Shown here: piece by piece, positions 31,453 through 41,572 of the stretch
How positions within the stretch are numbered: position 1 is the stretch's first letter
Layout: every line of letters starts with the position of its first letter
DNA from: Kalmanozyma brasiliensis GHG001
Taxonomy: Eukaryota; Basidiomycota; Ustilaginomycetes; Ustilaginales
Length of the DNA stretch: 64,000 bases
Reading direction: 5' to 3'
NCBI RefSeq assembly: GCF_000497045.1
Contig: NW_015961970.1
Span: forward strand, 1,951,706 to 2,015,705
Position numbers and translations under genes: made by a program
The notes under the pieces: model-generated
What the model was told of the DNA's origin: nothing
Databases searched by the model: none
Seen by the model: the letters and a program-made list of their open reading frames with translations, nothing else

Positions 31453-31787
31453 GGTTGCTAACGCCTGTGAGGGTGCTGATTCGCTAGCGACAGATGTGGT
31501 CGATGATGATGACGAAGAAGATCAAGGTATACAACTTTTCTTCTCAACCTCAAAAAAGTCCACTCCGGGTCCGCCTAATTTTTCGACCCCTTTCCGTCTG
31601 TTGTCAATGAACTCTAACATCTGTCTAGAATCCGTCGGATGCGGAGAAGAAGGTTATTGGCCGACGTGGCGCCCGTTCCACCACGGCCTCCCTCCCTCAT
31701 CGCAGGAAGATCTCGACGCACCCCCTTCCCTTCGTCACCCACCACATCAACAACGATACCATCACAGGTGGTCAGGACGCTGCAATC
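31453..31787. promoter_or_regulatory. Divergent promoter shared by mL49 and Sec61 gamma
   Basis: A 335-bp gap between two small housekeeping genes. A short frame crosses it on the + strand but is out of frame with Sec61 gamma and has no similarity. No TATA box is clear. Confidence 0.45.
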
Positions 31788-32568
31788 ATGTCGGACACGA
31801 TCAAGGAATTCGTCGATATCCCGCAGAACTTCTTCCGCGAAGGGACGCACTTTGTCAACCGATGCACCAAGCCTAACCGCAAAGGTGAGCAACCACCAAC
31901 CCCGGCTTCGCCTCCCTTCTCTACGCAGGGAGGGGAAAGGCATGGGCAGTCGAGGATGAAGAGAGATGCGAGCGGGACCTGTGCTGACTTCCTCAAGTTC
32001 TCGCTGGGTCGACAACAGAATACATTCAGATCTGCAGAGCGGTAGGCCTCGGATTCGTCGTCATGGGGTTCATTGGGTACTTTGTCAAGCTCGTACGTAC
32101 ACACCTTGATTCTCACATGGCAGCATTCCCATCGCATTCGTACGGCCCGACCAGTTGGAATGCTTCGAACGGCAACCGAGTCGAACGAAGGCTTGTCGCA
32201 GCCGTGTCGAGAGAATGACAAGCATGGAGTGGGAGGAAGTTGCTAACACGCCCACCTTGATCTTGACTCGCTGTTGGCACAGATTCACATTCCAATCCAC
32301 TCGATCGTACGTTGTGCATCCTCTACCGAACAGACGACATGGTCGACCATGTCGCTGCGCCGAACTGCCCTGCTGACTTTGTCCCTCCTCGCCTTCTCGT
32401 CTATCCCTACGACTTGCGATTCTGTCGTCCTTGCAGCTTGTGTAAGTCTCCTCGTCCCGTGCAGTTCCCTGTGTAGACGAAGGAGGGATCGACCGCTGAC
32501 CGAACTGCTGTCTCGTTCCCTCTCGTGCATGTCACCTTTGCTTCTCGAACAACAGCGGCGGAGCCTAA
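31788..32568 (+). CDS. SSS1: Protein translocon subunit Sec61 gamma (SSS1), five exons with a 5-nt micro-exon
   Basis: This is the single-span gamma subunit of the ER protein-conducting channel. It is visible only when spliced: exons 31788..31884, 32019..32092, 32283..32306, 32437..32441 and 32556..32568 give 70 residues. The product reads MSDTIKEFVDIPQNFF..., NRCTKPNRKE, YIQICRAVGLGFVVMGFIGY, VKLIHIPIHSILVGGA. Family landmarks are the KEFVD amphipathic start, NRCTKP, and the tail span GFVVMGFIGYFVKLIHIP. All introns are GT-AG (134, 190, 130 and 114 nt). The fourth exon is only CTTGT; it supplies Leu plus two bases of Val and restores the ILVGGA ending seen in other fungal Sec61 gamma proteins. 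Without it, the frame reads on through to 32609. Confidence 0.88.
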
Positions 32569-33287
32569 AGCACACACACTCGCACGCACCGACCAAGTTA
32601 CCAGGGTAGTGCTTGACAATACGATCCTTCTTCAGCAGCATCTCCCCTCGTATGTGGTTTCTACGAGCGTGTTACTAGCCGCGTGGTTCTCGCTAGCGTG
32701 CATATCAACGCGGTGCAAGTTTGATGTCGACGGAAAAGCTCGAGTGAGAGAGTGTATATGAGTGCTGGGCAGGACACGCCGGGGACACAATACAAGGTCG
32801 ACTCAGGGGGGGTGTGGATAAGAGCGTCTGCGATGCATCGCGATAGCGCAGCATACCGAGCTTGAGCCTGGCGTGCCGCATGTGTCGGCCCTGCTCGCCA
32901 ACGAGCCGTAGTCGAAGGTGCACATCGACATGCTGAGACCTTGTGAGTGGACACACGACCAAAGCCCGAACGCGCACGTCCACATCCTGGACCAACCCAT
33001 CCCCACCACCTCCTCCCCCCACACTCACACCCTCCATCAACCTCACAATTGAACCTTCACACAACTTAGACACTGAATCACGCACGAATCACGCACGAAC
33101 ATGAGAGCAGAACGACCGGCCCTTTTCGAGAACCGATCATAGTATTTTTTGGGTGTGTGTGATGTGTGCAAGCGTCACCGTTAGAAACGACAACGAGAAT
33201 GACTAGTGTAACATGCTATCCCATCTCACCTTTTCAGGCGCAGAATGGGAACAGCGAAATCGAGGATGCAAAGAAGAGGAGAGACGC
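32569..33287. other. Convergent 3' region between Sec61 gamma and uL29
   Basis: These 719 bp lie between convergent genes. They should carry both 3' UTRs. I see AC- and TC-rich stretches near 33000-33050 and an AT-poor run of Gs near 32806, but no gene. Confidence 0.5.
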
Positions 33288-34785
33288 TTATGCCTTGAGA
33301 ACGTACTTGCGGTTGGCAAAGTGGATCTCGCGCTTGTGCTGACGCTCGGTGATGCGGGTGCGCTCGTGCTGTTGCGATGGTGAAGGAGAGTGAGGGAAAG
33401 AGGGTCAGCATTATGTTGAGATGACAGGAAGTGTTGCAATAGAAGAGCGGTGTGCGGAGGTCTGAGATGCGGGGCGTTGGGTGATGCCAAGATGGTAGAC
33501 CTGCTTATCGACAATGGTGGGGAGTGTGTCCATGGGTTGTCTTGCAGCACAGCGTCATCGGTGCGTCCGGCAACAGCGTCCATCTCCGTGATCAGATCAA
33601 GTCTGTGGCCATGGCTTCGGCACTGGAGCTGTCCGGATGCAATGACCAATATCGACCACAACCGTTTGTACCGCTCTGCATGCGATGAGCCTGACCCAAT
33701 CGATGGCGCCTCCTGCTCCGCACCTCCTCGATAGCACCGCTCTTCTTGTCGACTCGAAACATACCTGGTTGAGCTTGCGCCTGATGGCGCGGGTCTTCTT
33801 GGCGCGCAGGTCCAGGGGGATCTGGGACTTGCCCTTGTAGAACTCGCGCAGGTTGGCGCGCTGCTTCTGGTTCATCACGGTGAGAACACGGGCAATGTCC
33901 TTGCGCAGCGAGTTGATGCGCAGGATCTTGCTCGACGAACCACCAGCCACCTTCTGCACGCGAAGGTTGAGCAGCTCCGTCTTGAGCTCCTCCAGCTGCT
34001 TGGTCAGGTCCGTCTTGGACTTTGATTGCAGTTCGAATGTCTTGACAACCTGTTGGGTGGAATGCAAATGGCGGGGTGTGAGTATGTTGTTGAACGAGGA
34101 TGGTGGTGATGATAGCGATGGCAAGAGGCTGCAGCAGCATGGCACGTCGAGGAGGCGGATGTAGATTCGACGACAATCGGTTGCGGGACAAGGCTGAGAG
34201 TCACAACGGACGATGACCGCAAGATTGCGCAGATGATGGTGTGATGGCCGTCGATGGCACTTGCTCCTTCTCCTGAAAGTGTGCATGGCATGCTAGGGCA
34301 AAGACCAGTGCCTTGTCTATGACATCAACCTCGGGAGGGGTTGCTTGGTGCCGGTGATGACTGCAATCTGCGGTGGCCGTGCATCACGAGACATCACTGT
34401 TGTTGATTATGTCTCTGCGCTGGCAATCGATGGTCGATGTCGTCGAAAGCAACACGCTGCGTGCAGGTCAACACATCCAGCGTCCGAGAGCATGACCATG
34501 GGTTCCGTCCTGAGACTGCTTGTACGGAGTGTCGTGGTGCTGCTGTGTGCGTGTCGGTGCATCATAATTCCTTCTTAGACGGCAACATGCTCTATCTCGC
34601 AGTGACCTAGTACCATGATCATTGATCGTCCAAGTCCGCATAGCGTCGATAAGTCACATCCTCCTGAACAACCCTGACCGTCTGCTGAACCATGCTTTGC
34701 ATGTCGAACCTGCATCAAGTCGGTCGAACGCTGTGCCATGCTGTGCTATCTCTGTCGTATCTGCTGAATGTCGAACACCTACCAT
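33288..34785 (-). CDS. RPL35: 60S ribosomal protein L35 (uL29), three exons with an ATG-only first coding exon
   Basis: uL29 lies near the peptide exit tunnel of the 60S subunit and contacts SRP and nascent-chain factors. Exon 2 (34049..33765) encodes [20 protein letters not shown] through AIRRKLNQ. Exon 3 (33368..33288) encodes [20 protein letters not shown] and ends YVLKA. The only good start is an ATG at 34785..34783 followed immediately by the donor GTAGGT, so coding exon 1 is just the start codon. The 733-nt first intron ends in CAACAG at 34050; the second is 396 nt. The total of 122 residues matches eukaryotic uL29 (about 120-123). The VVKTFEL start, against VKTFEL in many relatives, depends on that acceptor. 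I looked for snoRNA boxes in both introns and found none convincing. Confidence 0.88.
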
Positions 34786-35498
34786 TTTGACGAAGTTCCG
34801 AAAAGGGTGAAGAGATGGTGAAGAGGGTCTTGAGGATGGAAAGCCGGACAGACGATGATGACGACCAAGTCGCAGACTCGCACTCAGCTGCTTGGCTGCT
34901 GGTGTGCCGGGCGGGAAATTCTGTGCCTGCAGACGGCAGTCGTGGCTTCGAGGTTTCTTCCAGGCTGTGGGCCTCACACGGATTCAAGATTTGACAGCCA
35001 CCCAGGGCTCAAGGTGAAATTGGAGGCAGCAGCCAGGCAGAATGAACGAGGCGATGCCACTTCCAGGCGCAAGAGCAGTCTGAATGGTTTTCTCTGATTG
35101 AACGCGGGCCCCTCGGCCGAAGTCAAAAGTTGAGTCACGTGAATGCTAATTTTTGCCCTTGTCCGAAGAGGATGTCGTTCTAACAAATCTGACTTCTCAG
35201 CTTGGCCGGCTCGTCGCCCCTCAACGTCGCTCAGATGCTGGCGACGCTCACTGGACACAGCTATCAGACAACCGCATGATCATGATGGAACGACAGTCGA
35301 TGTCATTCTGTTGCCCTGATGGCAACGTACAAATACAGCGGTAGTACCGGAACGATGCAATGATACACTAAAGTAAGAAGCCGCTGGAGGCAAGAGAGAC
35401 GGATCCCGATCGAGTCGTCTGTAGACGACTCCCGGCGATGGTCCTCGTTTGCGCTCCTGATGACGATACTAATACGGCTGTGTGATTCTGGCGTGGAA
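34786..35498. other. uL29 upstream region and 3' flank of the single-span protein gene
   Basis: These 713 bp hold the uL29 promoter and leader (right of 34785) and the 3' end of the next - strand gene. A CT-rich sense stretch precedes the uL29 ATG. Two hairpins are visible, GTTGCC/GGCAAC near 35311-35327 and GAGTCGTCT/AGACGACTC at 35412..35431. No other gene is seen. Confidence 0.5.
35412..35431. repeat. 20-bp inverted repeat downstream of the 1,303-residue gene
   Basis: GAGTCGTCT and AGACGACTC are perfectly complementary around a 2-base spacer. It lies 68-87 bases past the stop of the - strand gene, where a 3' UTR or a 3'-end-formation site would be. Function is unknown. Confidence 0.6.
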
Positions 35499-38400
35499 TC
35501 AGATGGCGACGGAGAGATCGCTGGTCTTGTATCCGATCCGGCCCATGTTGCTGCTGGCGAAGCTTTGGACGCTGCTCGACTCGGGCATGTCGCCTACTTC
35601 GCTGCCCCTCGAGCCCATCATCCCCCTCATGCCCATCGACTTGCCCATCCCTGCCTGGGCGAAAGTCGACTTGACGGGGCTCGGGAAGTGGCCCATGCGC
35701 GAGAAAGAGCCCAGGCTGGACGACATGGATCCGAGCGAACTTGAGCTATCCGAGTGAGTGAGAGACGGCTCGGCGTGTGCGACACGGCGCGATTCGAGCG
35801 CAGCACTGTTCGCGCCGACCACGGGCAAAATGCCACCGGCGCGGTAGGTGGTGGAGCGGGAACTGCGACCTTCGTCGTTGTAGCGCGAGGAGCGGTCGCC
35901 TCCCATGTGTGCAGGCACAGGGCTTCGGAGGGCGGGTGAGAACGCTCGATCGTTGCGCTTCATCGGGCTTCCATCTCCATTGAGGCTGGCGGCGAGACTC
36001 AAGGGTCGAAGCTTGAGCGACGATGGCGAAACCTCACCGCCATAGGGTGAGAGGTGGGCAGCGGCGGCCGTATCGATGGGGGCGAGGTTGCGTGCTGCCC
36101 CGCGCATCGGTCGCAGTCGCAACGGAATCGATGTCGTCGAGCCCATGGACGATGCCGAACTCGTGCTCTCCGACGGCGCGTGTCGCGACTGGTACATCGC
36201 CGTCCCATCGATGGGCGTCAGAGGCGGCGTCAACGGCCCCACCACCCGCTGCTGCGGCGGCGCGAGTATCAAATCGTTCACCTTCTTTCGCCCGTACGCC
36301 CGCTTCGGACTGTCATCCAACTCCTCCCTCTCCTCTTCCTCCTCCACCTCTTCTTCGCTCTCAAACAAGCCCAGACCCATCGTAGAGCTCTCCTCGGGGA
36401 TGTTACGGAGTGATGACGTTTTGGGCATCTGCGACAGACGGTATCGCTCCGCAGCCTGACTGTCCCGTTTGGCATCCTTGGCTTGCGCCTTGGCCACGTT
36501 CTGCTGGACACTGGCCAGCAGCTTGGCCCGACGGTCGGCTGCGAGGTCGAGATCGTCCCCCATCGAGTCGGACATGCACGTGCTGTTGCTCATCATGCTG
36601 ATGGTCGAGGCGGCGACGCTGATGACCGAGTCGCGGTAGTGCAGGTGCTCATCTTCGTCGTCGGCGCGGGCTCCGGCGGAGGACGTGGAGGGAGGTCGTG
36701 GAGTGACGTCGCCGTCGTTGGGGCTGGTGGGTGGCAGATCTTGGTGTAGCATGGCCGGGGCGGAGGGGACGCTGTGGACATCGGGCGACGAGGCGACGCC
36801 AAACTCGATGCGCTCAGTAGAGGAGCTGAGCGAAGCCTCACCGATCGGGATGAGCGGCGAGTAGAGCGATTCGGATGGCGTAGCTGCGCGGTCATTTGCC
36901 GGCGACGTGGCCCATTGACCGGCGTGCAGCATGGGCGATGGCGACGCGGCAGAGTAGACCGACTGAGGCGAGCCACCGAGAAGACCACCTGCGGGAGCCG
37001 CCTTCTTGAATCGAAGCGGTTTGGTGGGTTCAATCTCCTGACCGTTGAATAGGATCGCAGGGCTGCTGATCCCCAGTCCAACCTCGTCCGGTTGCGGAGA
37101 CAGAAGAGGAGTGGTGCCAGGTCGCGCAGAGGACTTTTCCGGCCTGCTCGCCGTCATCTTGGGTGTCGCATCCGTAGTGGCAGCGCCATCGACGTCCTCG
37201 CCCGTTGCGAGGAGCGGGAAGGTAGCACTAATGGGACTGGGAAGGGGGCTGAAGTTGGGCGTGCTGTTCTTCGATGCGAGACCAGGCGAGCTGCTGAACG
37301 ACTTGCGGGGCAGGCTCAACCTCGCCTTGAGAGTGTCCGTGAAGCCAGGCTTGGGGCTCATCGAAGGCGAAGTGCTACGCAACTTTGGGCTGAGCTGGGC
37401 AAAGATGGGGCTGTCCGCGCCGAGACCAGGCGAGAGATGTCCGCCATCCGCAGGAGGATCCGGGATGAGAGCACGGTGGTATGAGCTCATGAAGTTCATG
37501 GTGGCACCTTTGCTCGTGCTTGCGAGAGGGAGGTGGTCGCTGGACTTGGCCTTGAGGTTCGTCAGGCCGAGACAGTTGACTTCGACCGACTCGACGTTGA
37601 TGCTCGGGCTCGGCATCTTGGCGGCCATGCTAGGCGATGGCGGCATGGGTGCAGCTCGCGGGTGCATCAGGTCGGGCATGACAAGCTTGGGTCGGTCGAG
37701 TGCCCCGAGCGTAGAAGCTCTCTTGCGCATCGGTCGAACCGGAACTGCACCAGCCTTGGGAGCGTCAGACTGACCCTCAAAGACAGTCGGGAAGCTAGCC
37801 TGAGGCGCCTTGTCCTCCGCAACCCTCAGCATAGAAACGGGCATAGGCGGAAGAGGAGGAATCGAAGCAGCTGGCACAATGTTGGCCTTGCCGATGCTCG
37901 AGTTTGCCTCAAGGTCGACGCTCGTCTGCGAAGAGCTGTACGACATGGCATCGCTGGAGTAGGATCGCGTCGTCATCGAGTCTGCCACGGTGGAATTGCC
38001 TGCTTCGAGGTCAATCTCTGAGCTCTTGGAAGGCCTTCGCAAGCCATTGATGATCTTGGTGAACGTGCCTTGCGATGGGCTCTTGGTAGGTCCCAGGCCG
38101 AGACTGAGCGGGCGGTAGGAGGATTCGAGGACCTCCTGCTCCTCTTCGTCGTATGGCAGGCAGGGAGACGGTGCAGAGTCGAAGGCCGCCATGTCGACGA
38201 AGATCTGACCAATCGAGCCCGTGGCGCTGTGGAACGTCTCTTTCGCGGACGACGCATTGCTTGCTGCTGTCGCGCGGCTCGCCTTGCTTTGCAAAGAGGC
38301 GTTGGAGGGCATCTTGTGCATGGGCGCGCTGGTCGGCGCAGGAGGCAGGCTCTGCGAAGGTGGCGGCGTTGGCAGATGCGATCGGACCGAAGCGGGCGAT

Positions 38401-39410
38401 GGCAATGTGCTCAATTGCGATGCAGGACTGGCCTTCAAGCCTGGAAGTGTGGCAGTCTCTGGCTGAGCAGGCGAAAGCGCTTCGATGAGGCTCTGCATGC
38501 CAGCGCTCACCTTTGTCGACTGCGCTGGCTGTGTTGCTACTGCCGAGGTGGGAAGATCGAAAGAAAAGTCGCTTCGAAGCTGAAGAGCCTGCTCGAATGA
38601 TTCGTCGTTGCCAAAGTCGATGCCGAGGTCGAGGATGGGTGTGAGGGACGGCTCGTCCGCGACATCTTGCGACTTGGCACCTTCCAGACCCCTGTTATCT
38701 TCCGACAACAGGGCTGGCTTGGACGCGCTCGTGGGCAAAACACCGAGGCTGCGAAGCAGCATGGAAGGAACTGCACTTCGGGTGAGCTTCTTCTTCTGTT
38801 CTGTCGCTTCCTTTTGGTCGTTCACCAGGGTGTCTTTAGAGGGAGAGGGTGATGGTACTCTTGGCGACTTGCCATACGCCATTGGCTTGAGCAAGATGCT
38901 GGGACCGGGCGACATGGTGAGCTCGGTGAGGCCGGGCGACTTGGGCGTCCACGGCGATCGCGGCGGCGGCAAGTCGGCATAGACGGGGGGCTGCATCCGG
39001 GGCGACAGCAGTGCCGGGTTGGGGAACTTTGGCGATACGAACGTCTTCATGGGGAAGAAGTTGTGCTGTCGCACTGACACGAGTGTCCTCTGCGAGAGCG
39101 ACATCTTGGTCAAGTCATGGCGCGCGTCGTGAGCGCGATCTGGCGCGAAGTTGAGATGCGGCTCGCTGATCTCGTCTGTGGATATTGACTTTGCTTTGAT
39201 GTGCTGTGCGTAGATGGCTGCGGCGGAAACGGGGCGTGACGAGGTGGTACTGAGGAGAGATCTGCGTTTGCGAGCGCGAAGGTATCGTCGAAGCGCCACG
39301 GCGACAAAGATGAGCGCGGCAAGCACAGCTGTGCACGCGGCGGCGAGGAGGGAGGTCGACAGCGTCGAGAGGCCGCTGTGACCGCCCGCAGCAGCGCCTG
39401 TGCTCGACAT
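35499..39410 (-). CDS. Single-span membrane protein with long Ser/Pro-rich cytoplasmic tail, unknown function
   Basis: This intron-free gene encodes 1,303 residues from ATG 39410. After about 18 Ser/Gly/Ala-rich residues there is one hydrophobic span (about 19-41, LLAAACTAVLAALIFVAVAL). It is followed at once by a basic stop-transfer patch (RRYLRARKRR), predicting an N-out, C-in type III topology with no cleaved signal. The remaining 1,250 residues are Ser/Pro/Ala-rich and low complexity, with many SP dipeptides (potential proline-directed kinase sites) and repeated short phrases such as SPGL, SPAS and PSPS. An acidic run (EEEVEEEEEREE) lies near residue 1040. The layout resembles fungal plasma-membrane sensor or scaffold proteins such as Wsc or Mid2 tails, but no extracellular domain is present. 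I recognise no family. Confidence 0.82.
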   Translation of the reverse strand: MSSTGAAAGGHSGLSTLSTSLLAAACTAVLAALIFVAVALRRYLRARKRRSLLSTTSSRPVSAAAIYAQHIKAKSISTDEISEPHLNFAPDRAHDARHDLTKMSLSQRTLVSVRQHNFFPMKTFVSPKFPNPALLSPRMQPPVYADLPPPRSPWTPKSPGLTELTMSPGPSILLKPMAYGKSPRVPSPSPSKDTLVNDQKEATEQKKKLTRSAVPSMLLRSLGVLPTSASKPALLSEDNRGLEGAKSQDVADEPSLTPILDLGIDFGNDESFEQALQLRSDFSFDLPTSAVATQPAQSTKVSAGMQSLIEALSPAQPETATLPGLKASPASQLSTLPSPASVRSHLPTPPPSQSLPPAPTSAPMHKMPSNASLQSKASRATAASNASSAKETFHSATGSIGQIFVDMAAFDSAPSPCLPYDEEEQEVLESSYRPLSLGLGPTKSPSQGTFTKIINGLRRPSKSSEIDLEAGNSTVADSMTTRSYSSDAMSYSSSQTSVDLEANSSIGKANIVPAASIPPLPPMPVSMLRVAEDKAPQASFPTVFEGQSDAPKAGAVPVRPMRKRASTLGALDRPKLVMPDLMHPRAAPMPPSPSMAAKMPSPSINVESVEVNCLGLTNLKAKSSDHLPLASTSKGATMNFMSSYHRALIPDPPADGGHLSPGLGADSPIFAQLSPKLRSTSPSMSPKPGFTDTLKARLSLPRKSFSSSPGLASKNSTPNFSPLPSPISATFPLLATGEDVDGAATTDATPKMTASRPEKSSARPGTTPLLSPQPDEVGLGISSPAILFNGQEIEPTKPLRFKKAAPAGGLLGGSPQSVYSAASPSPMLHAGQWATSPANDRAATPSESLYSPLIPIGEASLSSSTERIEFGVASSPDVHSVPSAPAMLHQDLPPTSPNDGDVTPRPPSTSSAGARADDEDEHLHYRDSVISVAASTISMMSNSTCMSDSMGDDLDLAADRRAKLLASVQQNVAKAQAKDAKRDSQAAERYRLSQMPKTSSLRNIPEESSTMGLGLFESEEEVEEEEEREELDDSPKRAYGRKKVNDLILAPPQQRVVGPLTPPLTPIDGTAMYQSRHAPSESTSSASSMGSTTSIPLRLRPMRGAARNLAPIDTAAAAHLSPYGGEVSPSSLKLRPLSLAASLNGDGSPMKRNDRAFSPALRSPVPAHMGGDRSSRYNDEGRSSRSTTYRAGGILPVVGANSAALESRRVAHAEPSLTHSDSSSSLGSMSSSLGSFSRMGHFPSPVKSTFAQAGMGKSMGMRGMMGSRGSEVGDMPESSSVQSFASSNMGRIGYKTSDLSVAI

Positions 39411-40611
39411 GGTTGCGTATCAAATGCCCGGATGAGCAAGACGCGACCGTACTGTCGAAGGAAGAAGGTCGTTGCGCGCAGACTACGCTGAAAGGCTCGC
39501 TGGACGAGGTGCCGTCGTGATCGTAATGATGATAAGGTCGAAGAATATAGTGATAGAGGCGTGATGGTAATGACAAAGACGATGATGACGACGAAGAGGA
39601 GGACGATGATGGTGAAGAAAGTGCAAAGTGATAGAACCTCAACGATTCAGATTTGGCTCACGGCTGGCATGATCGAGGCCGACAGGCCAGCAATCAAGAA
39701 AAGGCAAGAGGTCGGTACGACGAAGCTGCAATGCAGATCACTGCCGTCATGTGCTCCTCCAGCAGACAGGGAGGGCAGAGATTTGGCTCTGTGCGAGGCC
39801 AGCTCAGAGGTGGCATCGACCATAGTCTGCACGATATCCGAGCCCTTGCACCGGAAAGGCGGGTGGGGTCACTAGGCTGCAAGAGCGTCGATCTGCAAGT
39901 GAGACAGGGCTGCAGCGCGAAGAGGAGCGTGCCCTGAGCGAGAACGGTACGAGGCTGACTATCATTCTGCAGCACCGCGGAGGGAAATAGGCCAGCCACG
40001 CCAGCGGTCAAAGCGGCCATGAGGCATGCTGGTCCGAGGCATCACGCGCCGAAGGAGGGAAGCCAGTGGTTGGACCCTGAGCTCGAACAAAAGAGTGCAT
40101 GCCAAGTGAATCGGACTCGACGCTGAGCAAGGCGGCCTTTCAAGGCTTGCAAGGCTCGGTATGCCATCAAGCTAGTCTTGCAGGCTCCGAATGAATCGCA
40201 GCTCGAAGCGAGAGATGCTGTCAAGGAGTGAAAAGGAGGCGAGAGTGGATTTGCGCCTCTCAGAAGGACAGGCTCGGCAGACATGACCGAGTTGCATCGT
40301 GCAGCTGTCAAACAAGTCCGAGCTGCTTTTTGGAGCGCTTAAATTTGGCGCTGAGGCGAGATGCCCGTCTGCAGGGGTTGGGAACGCAAAAAGCAGCTCA
40401 AGCCAAGACGCGACCGTGATTTTTGGAAGCGCAATTACCTACTGCTGACCAAGCCAATTTCACAGGTGATCAGATCCGAAGACCCACGCTCTGAGAAGAA
40501 AAAAGTCGACTTGCAAGCAGCTCAGTCGGTTCAACCAGCTGCGGCTACGACCACATACGTCTTCCCTTCCTCCGTCAAACACGTCAGCTCGTGGCATATT
40601 CAGCTGGCGCA
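39411..40611. other. Divergent promoter region, single-span protein / SF3B5
   Basis: A 1.2-kb divergent gap. A GATGATG/GACGACG-rich tract at about 39525-39615 is purine-rich on the + strand, next to the - strand gene. I see no RNA gene or further conserved coding segment. Confidence 0.5.
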
Positions 40612-40948
40612 ATGTCGGATCTGCGGTACACGGCGGCATCGCAGCTGGAGCACCTGCACAGCAGGTACACCGGCACCATCAACGCCGACACCGAGAAGCA
40701 GTAAGTGCTCGACCATCAATACCTTCCACTTCAGGCACACTCCATACTGACTTGAACCTTCGATCTTGCTCAACAGCGAATGGATCACACATCAGCTGCG
40801 CGACACCAGCTCGTCCATCGTCGGCCATCCACCTCTGCTCGCCTACCACGCGCTCGCCGACGGAGAAAGCAAAGCTCGCGTCAAGTTTGAGCTCACCGAG
40901 AAGATGCTGCAGCCTTGCGGACCGCCTCCGCAAAAGGAGGACGATTGA
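40612..40948 (+). CDS. YSF3: Splicing factor 3B subunit 5 (SF3B5/SF3b10, YSF3)
   Basis: This small SF3b subunit wedges between SF3B1 and SF3B3 in U2 snRNP. It is too short and too split to appear as one frame: exon 1 is 40612..40700 (MSDLRYTAASQLEHLHSRYT, then GTINADTEK), a 76-nt intron (GTAAGT...CAACAG) splits the His codon, and exon 2 is 40777..40948. The product is 86 residues, the same length as the human protein. Conserved landmarks are QLEHLHSRYTGT, the EW after the intron, GHPPLLAYHALADGESKARV and EKMLQPCGPP near the end. Its binding partner RSE1/SF3B3 is encoded at 6430-10095 of the same window. Confidence 0.94.
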
Positions 40949-41565
40949 TCATCTTTTCCTCACCAACGATACCCGATTCCACTTTGATACCCTGACGACT
41001 CCTTCGTCAACCAGCACGGCCCTCGCTGCGAACGTATACCCTTTGTTCATCGCACACCACGGACCATTTCGCAAACAACGACATGATCGCATCCCGCGTG
41101 ACCCGTGTGCACGACTGTGCCTTTCTCATTTCCCCACATCCCTCCCCCTCTCGCCTGTGCTGAACCCACGGTCCTGGCTTATAGAGTCACCCGCTGCCTT
41201 TTCCAATGGGCTGTTCGGGCGCTCGCTGGGACCAAGATCAACCCCCTCGAATCCATTTCTGCAGATCAAGATCGCTGACAAGCACCCTTGTTTGCAAATC
41301 TAGATACCGAGCCTGCTGCTTCCTGCATAACTTGAACCTGGCGGCGCTTTCCATCTCGCTGTGATTCTTCATAGCGGCCGGACGTCGAAGGGAGGCGGTA
41401 GTAGGGACATTTCATCCATAAATCGACATCTTGTTATCGGCGAGAGCAATGCAAACGATGTCGACGCTTTCCATTCCTGGCTGTTGAGCATGTGGTCCGT
41501 CTGATGAAGATGAAGATGGAATCTGGTGGGTGGGGTGCATTGGGCGGGGTCTGGTGAACGAGAGC

Positions 41566-41571
41566 AAAAAA
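41566..41571 (-). terminator. RNA polymerase III T-tract terminator of the 5S gene
   Basis: On the - strand, six Ts begin 2 bases after the predicted 3' end of the 5S rRNA, the expected simple Pol III stop. Confidence 0.85.
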
Positions 41572-41572
41572 G

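Noticed and set aside
31337..31876. 179-codon frame on the + strand overlapping mL49 and Sec61 gamma exon 1
   Set aside because: It reads exon 1 of Sec61 gamma out of frame and the mL49 gene in antisense; the product has no similarity.
33369..34782. snoRNA genes inside the uL29 introns
   Set aside because: Near-C boxes such as CGATGA and isolated D boxes occur, but no C/D pair has suitable spacing and terminal stem on the sense strand.
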